Of a stretch of DNA of 64,000 nucleotides, positions 25,328-34,457 are shown piece after piece. The stretch is from Gilvimarinus gilvus. GTDB lineage: Bacteria; Pseudomonadota; Gammaproteobacteria; Pseudomonadales; Cellvibrionaceae. A program made the translations under genes and the position numbers. Within the stretch, counting starts at the first letter, position 1. Every line of letters starts with the position of its first letter. The notes below the pieces were generated by a model, which saw nothing but the letters and a program-made list of their open reading frames with translations, was not told the origin of the DNA and made no database searches. The stretch is taken from contig NZ_JAULRU010000569.1 of NCBI RefSeq assembly GCF_030518155.1, positions 283,563-347,562 of the forward strand. Direction: 5' to 3'.

Positions 25328-27256
25328 TTATTCCACCGAAAACGTTTTGAAAAACACGTCTTTTTGACCATTGACGTACTTTGCCGCAGCGCCCGCCAAT
25401 GAACCGTCACCGAGCAAGGTTAACTCGAAGTCAACATCAAGGCCATGTTCGATATAGTGGCTTTCGCCAACACCCTCTCCGGTCAAGGTGTAAATACGAA
25501 TATTATTAGTACCACTATCAGAGATCTTTACCATGCCTTGACCTTCCAACAGCTTCAAACCCTGACCAAAATCTGAAAATACTGACAATTCCGAGTACTC
25601 TTCCCAAGTATCGCCGTCGTTTGAAATAAGTATCTTATAAGAGCCGCTATACCCGTCTGGATACGCCAGCCAATAGGTTCCATCAGATGAAACCAACAAG
25701 CTCACGTACCAGATACCATTTTCGGTGTCTGATATTTTGACAGGCTTGCTCCAGCTTCTGAGTGATGTACTTTTCGACAAATACAATTCACCAAAGTAAG
25801 AATACGCCAAGGTATAAGTCCCATCTTTTTCAACCAAGCGGGCGGTATTAAACCCATTGATATCACAAGCTACTTTATCGCACTCATGAAAGTTTGAATC
25901 ATCCATCAGGTCTACCGTATTCCAACTACTACCATCAAGGACTCCTATACAGTAACTGTCGCAGCGGTACAACACGGCAAAGTTTCCGTCTTCATTGTAG
26001 GTTAGATCATTGGCACCGTAGCTGTTAAAAGTGCTCAACTTGGGGGACGACCAGGTAACACCGTCATCTTTGGAGGTGGAGAGCAGCAACGCATTACCGG
26101 CATTCGACACTCTCTCAAATAATACTCCGATCTCGCCATCAGGTTTTACCGCTATATCGGTTACCCAATCCTCTAGCTTGGAATTGGAAACTTGATGTCC
26201 TGGCAATTCCTCGATAATTTCGGAGCAATTTTCATTGTTGCACGCTACGGTAAAATAAAACGTTTTCCTGTATTGAACATCAGTCCCGTTGTCACACAAT
26301 GAGCCTCCAAAAGAGCAATATAGAGTCATTTCGAGCCTATAGTCTCCTTCAAGGTTCGGAGCAGGGAACGCTATCGACCAACGTTGTTTATCCTCTGAAA
26401 ACTGAGCATTAAAGTAGCCTTGCTCAATATATGACTCTAGCCTGTGGTCGAGTTCATTGTCTTCGTATACATGATATTGAATATGCCATCCAGCATCGTG
26501 CGTCCCTTCTAGTTTTACACCATTAGAAGCCTTGCCCAACGCGTCTAGCTGAACGAACTCGGCAGGTTCAAATGTATCTCCATTGCTCAACCAAACTAAA
26601 TTCTGAAGCGTATCAGCCTGCCCATCAGCATCAGAGTCCAAATCAAATCGATCGGCCAAACCATCAAGGTCCATATCCGCAATATCAGCGGCATCCAGAG
26701 GTAACTCATCATAGTTATCCCCAAACCCGTCACCATCAGAATCGTCCCACTCGGCTGCATCGGCAGGAAAAGCATCTTTATTATCACCGACACCATCCAG
26801 ATCAGAGTCGACGGTCTCTCCTGCATCCATCGGAAATTGATCTGCGTTATCACCAACGCCATCTGCGTCACTGTCGACAGACTCGGCTGGGTTTTGTGGA
26901 AATGCATCTGCATTATCGCCAATTCCGTCAAGATCGGTGTCTGCGCTTTCAGCGGCATCTGCAGGAAATATATCGGTATTATCACCCACACCGTCAGCAT
27001 CTGTATCTGCTGACTCCGTTGGATCATCGGGAAACGCATCAGTGTTGTCTCCAACACCATCTAGGTCGGTATCTTTGGTTTCGCTTGCATCTTGAGGGAA
27101 AGCGTCCTGTGCATCTGCAACCCCATCTCCATCAGAGTCTACGATTTCCCTCTCTGGAGTAGTAGTGCCGCCTCCCGACCCTCCGCCTGAGCCTCCACAT
27201 GCGGTTAGGAATAGTGCTGTTAATATTATTAGAATTTGTGCTGCTATATGCTTCAT
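25328..27256 (-). CDS. Surface lipoprotein with seven TSP3-type calcium repeats and a sialidase-like propeller
   Basis: A 642-residue lipoprotein; the ATG at 27256 follows AGAAGGGACAAG and gives a lipobox (FLTAC, cysteine about residue 20). A GGGSGGGSGGG-like linker leads into seven tandem units of about 22 residues (consensus TDxDGVGDNxDAFPxDxxE), the thrombospondin type 3 Ca-binding repeat, encoded by 66-base DNA repeats at about 26660-27140. After a middle domain with paired cysteines, the C-terminal 300 residues contain Asp-box-like turns (SKDDGVTW, SNDGDTWEE, LRSWSKP) typical of sialidase/BNR propellers. The likely site is the outer surface; the ligand is unknown. Confidence 0.85.
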   Translation of the reverse strand: MKHIAAQILIILTALFLTACGGSGGGSGGGTTTPEREIVDSDGDGVADAQDAFPQDASETKDTDLDGVGDNTDAFPDDPTESADTDADGVGDNTDIFPADAAESADTDLDGIGDNADAFPQNPAESVDSDADGVGDNADQFPMDAGETVDSDLDGVGDNKDAFPADAAEWDDSDGDGFGDNYDELPLDAADIADMDLDGLADRFDLDSDADGQADTLQNLVWLSNGDTFEPAEFVQLDALGKASNGVKLEGTHDAGWHIQYHVYEDNELDHRLESYIEQGYFNAQFSEDKQRWSIAFPAPNLEGDYRLEMTLYCSFGGSLCDNGTDVQYRKTFYFTVACNNENCSEIIEELPGHQVSNSKLEDWVTDIAVKPDGEIGVLFERVSNAGNALLLSTSKDDGVTWSSPKLSTFNSYGANDLTYNEDGNFAVLYRCDSYCIGVLDGSSWNTVDLMDDSNFHECDKVACDINGFNTARLVEKDGTYTLAYSYFGELYLSKSTSLRSWSKPVKISDTENGIWYVSLLVSSDGTYWLAYPDGYSGSYKILISNDGDTWEEYSELSVFSDFGQGLKLLEGQGMVKISDSGTNNIRIYTLTGEGVGESHYIEHGLDVDFELTLLGDGSLAGAAAKYVNGQKDVFFKTFSVE

Positions 27257-27355
27257 CTTGTCCCTTCTCAATTTGTCTTTATCCAATCTCACTCAACACC
27301 TGCCGTATTGATGAGCGGGCAGGATTATTTCACAATTACGTAAATAAAGGGTAAT

Positions 27356-28567
27356 TCAGCGAGAAACCAGCGACCACCACATACACAACTGGGCCAAACC
27401 TCCACAAGCGAGCATGGCAAGAATAACCGCCGGTAAGGTATGAGGCAGCAGGCCGGACAGGGCACTCAGCACACCCGCCCCACCGAATTGAAACGCCCCT
27501 AGCAAGGCTGCAGCTGAACCACCGTTGTGAGGAAAATGCTCCATGTAGCAGGCCTGCAAATTGGGCGAAAGCGCCCCATGGGCGCCAACCGTTATCATCA
27601 TCGCCGGTAAGAACACCCAAACAGACCAATCCATAAGTGTCGCGAGCAACAGCAGTAACAACCCAAATCCCTGCAACCCGGTGGCAAGCTGCAATATTGA
27701 TAACGAACCAAAGCAGTGAGCCAACAATGCCCTATTGATTAAGTTGCAGCAAAACATAGCGACAATATTAGCGCCAAACATTAAGGCAAAAGCGTCGGTT
27801 GACTGGCCGAAGTGCTCTTGGTAGATAAACGATCCGTGAGTAATAAATACCATCATTACCGAAAACGCACCCACTTGCCAGGCCAGATAAATCAGTGCCG
27901 GTCGAGTTCTGAATACGGCCACGTAGGGGCGAATAAACCCTTTGAGCGGCACGGAAACTGAGCCGGAGCGGTTCTTTTCAGCCTCACTTAACTCAACCAC
28001 AGGCTCTTTTTCAGCCAACGCCCTAAGTAAAACCGGAATCAGCAGAGCCGAATAAATCGCCATAAATACAAATATGCCCATCCAGGGGCCAATTTTCAGC
28101 AGTAAACTGCCGATACTGGGCGCGATCGCTGGCGCCACGACCAGAATGAGCCCTAGCAAAGAAAATAGCTTGGCGGCTTCTTGCCCGCTGACCCGATCTC
28201 GCACCATGGCAGGAACCGATACCAGCACCCAACCGGCACCAATTGCCTGCAGCGCCCTACCCGCCAGAAAGTGTGGCAGAGTGTGTAGCATTGCCAGCAA
28301 AGTACTCGCAATGGTAAACAGAACCAGGCCCGCCAGCAGTACTGGCTTGCGCCCGAAGCGATCCGACAAGGGGCCGCCGATGAGCTGGCCGAGCGCCAGC
28401 GCAAAAATATAGACTGACACACTCACCGCTACCGCTTGCGACGATACACCCAAATCTAAAGCAATAGCAGGGAATGCGGGTAAGTAAGTATCCAGCGAGA
28501 ACGGACCGAGCATCATGGCTGCGGCCAGTGCAACGACTAATGAGAATGAAAAAGATCGAGTCGGCAT
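27356..28567 (-). CDS. MFS drug-resistance transporter, Bcr/CflA family
   Basis: A 403-residue inner-membrane antiporter with twelve predicted TM helices. The ATG at 28567 is used; a TTG six codons upstream is less likely. Family signatures are GPFSLDTYLPAFPAIALDLG (TM1 region), GGPLSDRFGRKPVLLAGL (MFS motif A, about residues 65-82) and AGWVLVSVPAMVRD. Bcr/CflA members export chloramphenicol, bicyclomycin, sulphonamides or cysteine; the natural substrate here is unknown. It is a single gene. Confidence 0.88.
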   Translation of the reverse strand: MPTRSFSFSLVVALAAAMMLGPFSLDTYLPAFPAIALDLGVSSQAVAVSVSVYIFALALGQLIGGPLSDRFGRKPVLLAGLVLFTIASTLLAMLHTLPHFLAGRALQAIGAGWVLVSVPAMVRDRVSGQEAAKLFSLLGLILVVAPAIAPSIGSLLLKIGPWMGIFVFMAIYSALLIPVLLRALAEKEPVVELSEAEKNRSGSVSVPLKGFIRPYVAVFRTRPALIYLAWQVGAFSVMMVFITHGSFIYQEHFGQSTDAFALMFGANIVAMFCCNLINRALLAHCFGSLSILQLATGLQGFGLLLLLLATLMDWSVWVFLPAMMITVGAHGALSPNLQACYMEHFPHNGGSAAALLGAFQFGGAGVLSALSGLLPHTLPAVILAMLACGGLAQLCMWWSLVSR

Positions 28568-28680
28568 GAAGGTCCGGGTAGGCAAAACAGCGAGTTTAAT
28601 CAGTGTAGGGGATTATAGCGGTACTAATGGCCAATCAACGTCGACTTTGCACAGCCTTGCAAATATGACGAATTCTGCGC

Positions 28681-28722
28681 GGGGTATGGGGTATGGGGTA
28701 TGGGGTATGGGGTATGGGGTAT
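28681..28722. repeat. Heptanucleotide array GGGGTAT x6
   Basis: Six exact head-to-tail copies of GGGGTAT between the MFS promoter and the cold-shock gene terminator. Same unit length as other arrays at 17594, 47774 and 56647, but a different sequence. Confidence 0.95.
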
Positions 28723-28743
28723 GGGAAGCTTAAGGCAGATACA

Positions 28744-28772
28744 AAAAAGGCAAGCCATTGGCTTGCCTTTTT
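28744..28772 (-). terminator. Terminator of the cold-shock gene
   Basis: AAAAAGGCAAGCC (28744-28756), loop ATT, GGCTTGCCTTTTT (28760-28772). It is symmetric, so it can act on both strands. It lies 20 bases after the cold-shock stop on the minus strand. Confidence 0.9.
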
Positions 28773-28792
28773 CAGGTAAAACAGCGTGCTAC

Positions 28793-28999
28793 TTAGATAG
28801 CAACGATGTTCTCAGCCTGAGGACCTTTTTGGCCTTGAGTTACAGTGAACTCAACTTTTTGGCCTTCGGCCAAAGTTTTAAAGCCAGAACCAGAGATTGC
28901 ACTGAAGTGTGCGAAAACGTCTGGGCCAGACTCTTGTTCGATGAAGCCAAAGCCTTTAGATTCGTTGAACCACTTAACGGTACCAGTAGTAGTAGACAT
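28793..28999 (-). CDS. CspA-family cold-shock protein
   Basis: A 68-residue single CSD domain that binds single-stranded RNA/DNA and acts as an RNA chaperone. RNP1 is KGFGFI (residues 15-20) and RNP2 is DVFAHF (27-32); the start [18 protein letters not shown] is typical. A 5' untranslated region may be long, as in cold-induced cspA genes, since no other gene lies in the 361 bases upstream. Confidence 0.95.
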   Translation of the reverse strand: MSTTTGTVKWFNESKGFGFIEQESGPDVFAHFSAISGSGFKTLAEGQKVEFTVTQGQKGPQAENIVAI

Positions 29000-29360
29000 A
29001 ATAGATATCCTGTAAAAAATATATTAAAGATGCCTTGTCAGGGCATGTGTAGCGTGAAAACAGGCGAAACTTTAATAACTACAGGACGATGTACTACAAG
29101 AATGCAACGTAATGAAGACTATACAAAGAGGCTTACTTTCTAGCTACGACCAAATTATAGGCTATGCGCCCCCAAGTCAAGCTTTATTTTCGCAATCGCC
29201 TCGATGGTCCTACCTGATGTTATTAACCTTGACCAAAGCTCACTTTGTCTTTCTACCACAAAACGCATTTATGTCGCTATCTGTCCATGTAAAAATTTAC
29301 CGTTCAAGCAAATTCGTGGCATCTATTACCTCTTTAACCGCCTCCCGCCGACAAATCGCC
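29000..29360. other. 361-base spacer upstream of the cold-shock gene
   Basis: I see no supportable gene. It must hold the cold-shock promoter on the minus strand and may encode a structured leader. I could not identify a cold-box with confidence. Confidence 0.5.
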
Positions 29361-29690
29361 CTACCAAACCAAGGTTTCTCCGGACTCTACAACCCTTCCT
29401 GACGCGAGAATATGCACCATTACCAAAACAGCAGCGGAGTCGACCCGCCAATACTCGGCCAGCGCCCGAGCCAAACCAGTCTGTAGAGCATTAATATCCT
29501 CCTCGGACCAAATCGATGGTAAATACAGGCTGGCTACAACCGAGTACTGTTTGCCAGCCTGCTTATTGCTGGCAATCATATTTACCGTCATTTCGTCACT
29601 GGACTTGCCGGCGTAAACCGACCACAACTCAATAATATCGCCTTGCCCCTCTGGGCAGTGTGGCGCGAAAATACAATTTGCAATAGGCAC
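29361..29690 (-). CDS. Small tautomerase-superfamily-like protein
   Basis: A 109-residue protein if started at the GTG at 29690. The nearby ATG (29696) is only one base from the AAGGAG ribosome site, while the GTG is seven bases away, which is ideal. This start puts proline directly after the initiator (M-PIANCIFAP), so removal of Met would expose an N-terminal proline, the catalytic residue of 4-oxalocrotonate tautomerase-type enzymes. The middle (VVASLYLPSIWSEEDINALQTGLARAL) fits the strand-helix pattern of that fold. Family membership is an inference from the start choice and pattern. Confidence 0.5.
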   Translation of the reverse strand: MPIANCIFAPHCPEGQGDIIELWSVYAGKSSDEMTVNMIASNKQAGKQYSVVASLYLPSIWSEEDINALQTGLARALAEYWRVDSAAVLVMVHILASGRVVESGETLVW

Positions 29691-29877
29691 TCGCATGCTC
29701 CTTCTATTAACTGAGTTTTTATCAACACTTTAAACAGCGCCCTGACCCGCCGCTTCGAAAAAGGTGAAATCTTCGCCTCTCGCTCAGCAAAGCGTAGAAT
29801 AAGCATCCAGTTTAAGCTCTACCAAATAAAACCCAAGCGGGAACACCCTATTGAATAAGAACAACGGAATCCCTGCC

Positions 29878-30672
29878 ATGCTTTACCAAGAGTTTGAATG
29901 CTGCCCCGGGTTAAGCTCAGCAGTACTGTGTTACTGGAAGTTTGAGGTTGGGCCGTCACCCGATCCAACCCCTTCGTTTACCCACTTTATAATGCCAGAT
30001 GGAGCACCTTCACTGGTTGTTTTCAGCCTTCCTGCCCACAAGGTAACAGCAACCGCGCTGCAGGGCCCGACTAAGCGGGTAACCGAAAAGGACGTATTTT
30101 ATAACTCGAAGACAATGGGTATACGGCTGCGACCCGGCATAATCCACAGTCTGGGCTATAAACATGGCGGCGATTTGCGCGACCAAACAATTGCCCCGGC
30201 ACCGGTAAGCGGCGAGCTCGACCTGACCGCACTGTCCCCACTGCTAAACGATGACACAGCCTGGACCGAGTGGCTCAACACAAAGCTTACCCAGCTCGAG
30301 TGGGGCGAAAAAGCAACAAAGGCAAAATCTGTCATTACACTCGCGGCACAACGCATTATGCAAAGCGCCGGCACTCTATCCATCAGAGAGTTAACCGACG
30401 CGCTACCTTTAAGTGAAAGACAACTGCAAAAACGCTTCCGCGAAGAGGTAGGGCTCACCATGAAAGAGTTTGCCATGACCATGCGCCTACGCGACGGTAT
30501 TATCAACTTAGAATATCAGCAGCAGTCCTACCAGGACGTCGTAAACAACAAGGGCTACTTCGACCAAGCGCATTTTATTCGCGACTTTAGCCGGGTATCC
30601 GCCATCCCCCTGCCCGACTTTAAACGCTACGTCCGCAGAATCGAGCACAAAAACCTAAACTTTCGAAAATGA
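29878..30672 (+). CDS. AraC family transcriptional regulator
   Basis: A 264-residue regulator. The C-terminal 100 residues form the two-helix-turn-helix AraC domain: LSIRELTDALPLSERQLQKR (first HTH) and YQDVVNNKGYFDQAHFIRDF (second HTH), where GYFDQAHFIRDF is the family signature. The N-terminal half (LCYWKFEVG, FIMPDGAPSLV) resembles the effector-binding part of the DUF6597-type AraC group. The start at 29878 is preferred over a TTG nine codons upstream. It may control the exported gene 78 bases downstream. Confidence 0.85.
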   Translation: MLYQEFECCPGLSSAVLCYWKFEVGPSPDPTPSFTHFIMPDGAPSLVVFSLPAHKVTATALQGPTKRVTEKDVFYNSKTMGIRLRPGIIHSLGYKHGGDLRDQTIAPAPVSGELDLTALSPLLNDDTAWTEWLNTKLTQLEWGEKATKAKSVITLAAQRIMQSAGTLSIRELTDALPLSERQLQKRFREEVGLTMKEFAMTMRLRDGIINLEYQQQSYQDVVNNKGYFDQAHFIRDFSRVSAIPLPDFKRYVRRIEHKNLNFRK

Positions 30673-30750
30673 CGGTTTTATCCAATCCCACCCGAGCCCA
30701 AAGCGCTACGCTTAAAACCAACTGAAACGAGTGTTAACAAGGAACCCACC

Positions 30751-31272
30751 ATGAAAATTCTAATAGCAGGAATCCTTAGCGGTCTTATAGTTATAAGTGC
30801 GAACGCACAATCTGACTCACCGCTCAAGGAGCTGGAGCAGTTGCAAGGACAGTGGCACGGGCCCAGTTGGTACATGACCCGCGAAGGCCGATCGGACTCA
30901 ATGGTTACCGAAAACGTCCGCTGCCAGTGGGATTGCGAACTGATCATCGTCGAAGGCAAGGGCCAAACGACCAATGAGCAAGGCAAACCACAAACTGCTC
31001 ACCAGGCGCTGGGAGTCATTCACTACGACGCAAGCGCACAACAAATTATGATGCGCGCGTACGCCCAAGGCCGTGGCGCCACCGACTCCCCGGTGGAAAA
31101 AATCGCAAACAGCACCTATCGCTGGTTTCTAAGCCTACCCCACAACAGCGGCCAGCTGCGCTATACCCTGGACCTAAGCGAAGAAAACACATGGTCAGAG
31201 AAAGGCGAATTCAGCCGTGACGGCAAACAATGGCATCAAATTATGGAAATGACACTGACCAAAACTAAGTAA
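30751..31272 (+). CDS. Exported lipocalin-like protein (DUF1579-type)
   Basis: A 173-residue protein with signal peptide (cleavage near ANA-QS, about residue 19). The mature part begins ELEQLQGQWHGPSWYMTREG and contains CQWDCELIIVEGKG and a repeating strand pattern to the end, resembling DUF1579/lipocalin-like small beta-barrels. The two cysteines in CQWDC may form a local disulphide. The function is unknown. It may be controlled by the AraC regulator just upstream. Confidence 0.6.
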   Translation: MKILIAGILSGLIVISANAQSDSPLKELEQLQGQWHGPSWYMTREGRSDSMVTENVRCQWDCELIIVEGKGQTTNEQGKPQTAHQALGVIHYDASAQQIMMRAYAQGRGATDSPVEKIANSTYRWFLSLPHNSGQLRYTLDLSEENTWSEKGEFSRDGKQWHQIMEMTLTKTK

Positions 31273-31294
31273 CGGCAAAGGCGGCAATCAAAAT

Positions 31295-31315
31295 AGGAGC
31301 GCATCGCGCGCTCCT
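31295..31315. terminator. Hairpin between convergent genes
   Basis: AGGAGCGC (31295-31302), loop ATCGC, GCGCTCCT (31308-31315), between the DUF1579-like (+) and DUF2339 (-) genes. It lacks a T-run, so termination is only likely by position. Confidence 0.45.
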
Positions 31316-31337
31316 AAGTAAGCCCACGCACTATCTG

Positions 31338-34154
31338 TTACACCGTATTCGGCTTTAATTTCGGTGGTACCGGCGCGAGAAACCCTACAACCAACAGCAG
31401 CAAGCCGACCCCGATAAATGAAACAATTCTTTCCAACGTGCCGCTTTGCGATAAATCGACTAAAAACAATTTAGCTACGACGACAACCATTAATGCCGCC
31501 CCACACAAATACACATTCCTTCCGGCGCGGCGATGTCCGACCACCATCGCCGTTAACGCCGACAGCGCCCATACCACGGAGATACCAGCCTGAACCTTCA
31601 CCGACGCAAACAAAGCGTCGGCGGTAAAGGCAACACCTGTCCAGTTATGAACAGCTCGGGTGACGTTCCCTGAGAGCAGAATTAACCCAACACCGCATAA
31701 GGTAAAACCGACAAATCGCTTAGCGGGTACTTGCCCCCAAAACCCAGCAAGTAAGGCATTGACTCTTAACCAATGGACTACCGCCAAAGCAACAGCGCAG
31801 GCAGCAATATCGAGCGGGTTGAGTAAGGGTACATAGATTATTGGCGAAGGATCGCCACTGTTGGTTAACAGCATTGCTAATGCGACTAACGCCGCCACAC
31901 CTAACAAAGGACCCACACCATTTTTAGACCAGTTATCACTGTGCCGTGCAATCCCGAACAACGACCTCTGCCACAACTGCCAAACAACAAGGTGAATCGC
32001 GATAGCCACAACAATAATCGATACGTTCGCCCAAACTCCACCCGGCAGAAGCAACGACGTAAGCCAATAAAATTCGCGCGCTAAAATCAACGCAGACAAC
32101 CAAACACACACTGATCGTTGCCAGGGGCGCACTGATTGTAAAAGACTGTTTTTACTGCAAAACACAAAGAGCAATGTCAGTACCGCCAGCGGCCAAGCCA
32201 GCCAACCAAAATGCGCAAAATAATGTTCAGAGGTGTTCTTACTAAGCCCGCCCAGCGCAGTCAAAAACAAAACCGGCAGATAACCACTTAATGCCGCCCG
32301 CACTTTTTGCCACGGCCACTTAACCTGCCCGAGGCACAGCAGCGTTGCCGTCACCGAAAGTAGTGCTACCCAGCTCGCCGGATGTAAGGTCGCATCAACA
32401 AAGCGGGCGATATCATGCCAAACAATGGCAAACCAACATACAAGCCCCCAGCCAAACAATGCCCACGTCCAACTCGCTGCGGCGCCGTTAAACCAGGAGC
32501 CCAAAGGCTCGAGCCAGCGCGCCGATGCAACCCCCGCCAGGGCCAATAACAATCCGCACAACACCGTTGTATTAGCAAACAACCACTGCCCCTGCAACAA
32601 GCCGTCGTTAAGCGAATAAACCAGTGATGCCCCGGCGAGAAGCTGCATCGCAATGCCGGCGATGGTCGATAACTTGCGCTCCTGTCGGGTGCCGATCCAA
32701 ACCATTGCGGCACCTTCCAAAACCCAGGTAAATGCCGTCCAGTGAGCGCTAAGCGCCAGGGGTACAGCCAAAGTGGCAAAACCTACCGCCAGAGCAATAT
32801 AGGCCTCCCCCAGCATACGAACCCGTTCGCGCAAGCGCGAACAGAGCAACACGACGGCCGCCATTAAATAGATCGCGGCTAAGGCTGCAGCGCTTATGGC
32901 GGTACCGTACTCAAAATCATGAACTAGTTGAGTTTGCAGTGGATAAACTATCAGGGGCAGGCCAAACACTAAGGTTGAATCAATATACGACTTCAGCCGC
33001 ACTGAACGCCCCAGGGCATAGGCCATACTAATACCCAGATACATAATGAAATAAAGCGCAAGGAATGGCTGTACAGTAGCGAAGAATTCGGGCTGATAGA
33101 ACCGATACCCCCACGCTGTCGCGATGATGAAGGTAAATACAAAGCCGATAACGTTCAGCACGCGCCAGGTACGCAACCAGGAAACACCAAAAATTACACC
33201 ATTAAGCACCGCATAGTAACTAAATAGAGCGACATGACTACCAGAGCCGGTGGAAATCAAAACGGGCGCTAAGAAGCCACCCACAACACCGAGTACCGCG
33301 AGTGCCATGGCATTTTGTATAATGGCAAGCACACCTGTAATTGCCGTGAAGACTATCAGAAGCACAAATGCAGGTAACGGTGGCATTAAATCGTACAACC
33401 TAAAGGCGGCAAACACCGTTAAAAACAATACGCCGATTGCCCCACCCTGCAAACTTAAGGCAAACGCTCTTTTCTTCTCTCGCTGCAACCACCCGAACAC
33501 CAAAGCCCCCATCGCCGCCAGTGCCACCGCACCCAACCGTACAGGAATAGACAGGTGTAAATAATTCTGCTCTGCGGCGTATTTAAACAAGAACGAAACG
33601 CCAAAAAATGAAATCAATACCCCTACCTTGACAGGCACGTTGCCAGTAGTGAGCCAGCGCTTTACCCAGCGTACCGCGACAACCTCAAAGGGGTCCGGTT
33701 CAGGCTTTGATTTGGAGCCCGGGGTTTGTGCAGGTGCCTCAACCCAATCGGCAGCTTCAGGAACATCTTCGACCGTAAAGAAATCTTCGTCTGGAGTATC
33801 TGTAGCCTCGTGGCGAGTATCTTGCTCAGAAGTAGTCTGAGGTGGCATGTTGTCTTGCTCGGACTTGCCTTGTGAGAGACTTGCTTCGATGGGGATTGCC
33901 GGTTGCTCGAACTGAGATTCAGCTGCGGACGCTCGAACCGCTTCGCTGTCTACAGTGCCCTTAACCGAGAGCTCCTCTAACCGCTTTTCAAGATTCGCAA
34001 TCCAGATAGATTGGCGTGTCAGTTTTGAGTGCAGATTAAAAACTAAAATAGATAAGCCACCGGCGGCGGCGCCAAAAACAAATTTAACGAAGTCTCCGTC
34101 AAACTCAAGCATAACGGCACCGACAATAAGCGCCACAACCAAAGCTATCCACAT
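31338..34154 (-). CDS. DUF2339 polytopic membrane protein
   Basis: A 938-residue protein: an N-terminal hydrophobic stretch (1-45), a short coiled-coil-like helix (IANLEKRLEELS), an acidic Pro/Glu linker (about 65-160), then roughly twenty TM helices to the end. VKVGVLISFFGVSFLFKYAAEQ and GALVFGWLQREKKRAFALSL are typical of DUF2339. The role of the family is not established; relatives are large inner-membrane proteins of uncertain role. It stands alone, with the XRE regulator gene upstream on the same strand about 300 bases away. Confidence 0.88.
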   Translation of the reverse strand: MWIALVVALIVGAVMLEFDGDFVKFVFGAAAGGLSILVFNLHSKLTRQSIWIANLEKRLEELSVKGTVDSEAVRASAAESQFEQPAIPIEASLSQGKSEQDNMPPQTTSEQDTRHEATDTPDEDFFTVEDVPEAADWVEAPAQTPGSKSKPEPDPFEVVAVRWVKRWLTTGNVPVKVGVLISFFGVSFLFKYAAEQNYLHLSIPVRLGAVALAAMGALVFGWLQREKKRAFALSLQGGAIGVLFLTVFAAFRLYDLMPPLPAFVLLIVFTAITGVLAIIQNAMALAVLGVVGGFLAPVLISTGSGSHVALFSYYAVLNGVIFGVSWLRTWRVLNVIGFVFTFIIATAWGYRFYQPEFFATVQPFLALYFIMYLGISMAYALGRSVRLKSYIDSTLVFGLPLIVYPLQTQLVHDFEYGTAISAAALAAIYLMAAVVLLCSRLRERVRMLGEAYIALAVGFATLAVPLALSAHWTAFTWVLEGAAMVWIGTRQERKLSTIAGIAMQLLAGASLVYSLNDGLLQGQWLFANTTVLCGLLLALAGVASARWLEPLGSWFNGAAASWTWALFGWGLVCWFAIVWHDIARFVDATLHPASWVALLSVTATLLCLGQVKWPWQKVRAALSGYLPVLFLTALGGLSKNTSEHYFAHFGWLAWPLAVLTLLFVFCSKNSLLQSVRPWQRSVCVWLSALILAREFYWLTSLLLPGGVWANVSIIVVAIAIHLVVWQLWQRSLFGIARHSDNWSKNGVGPLLGVAALVALAMLLTNSGDPSPIIYVPLLNPLDIAACAVALAVVHWLRVNALLAGFWGQVPAKRFVGFTLCGVGLILLSGNVTRAVHNWTGVAFTADALFASVKVQAGISVVWALSALTAMVVGHRRAGRNVYLCGAALMVVVVAKLFLVDLSQSGTLERIVSFIGVGLLLLVVGFLAPVPPKLKPNTV

Positions 34155-34457
34155 ACACTCAAACTCCTTGTCTCCGGTGATACCGGCGAATGATTCAGAG
34201 ATTTTCTACAACCTACTTATTCTGCGTCGGATCAAATATTACAGTATTGCCACTCGCCTCGCCTTAACTTGTACCCCTCTCCCAAATCAGCCATTCTGCT
34301 CGCTCCATATCAATAGCGGATAGAGTATCCAATGGCTGTGGGGCGCCAACCAATGAGACACTTTCATTCCACCTAGAAAACGGACGGTCAACATAGTATG
34401 TTAGACTTTCTCAAGAAGTGCTGAGCATAACCCGTGCTAGAGCGCTAGTTCGAGTAT
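34155..34457. other. 303-base spacer upstream of the DUF2339 gene
   Basis: No gene, repeat or strong hairpin is seen. It presumably holds the DUF2339 promoter on the minus strand and the 3' end of the XRE transcript. Confidence 0.5.

Noticed and set aside
26572..27162. A 196-codon plus-strand frame.
   Set aside because: It is the antisense of the TSP3 repeats: histidine- and tyrosine-rich low-complexity product with no ribosome site.
28567..28585. TTG start giving an MPTRTFMPTRSF beginning to the MFS protein.
   Set aside because: The ATG at 28567 gives the normal N-terminus for the family. No ribosome site supports the TTG.
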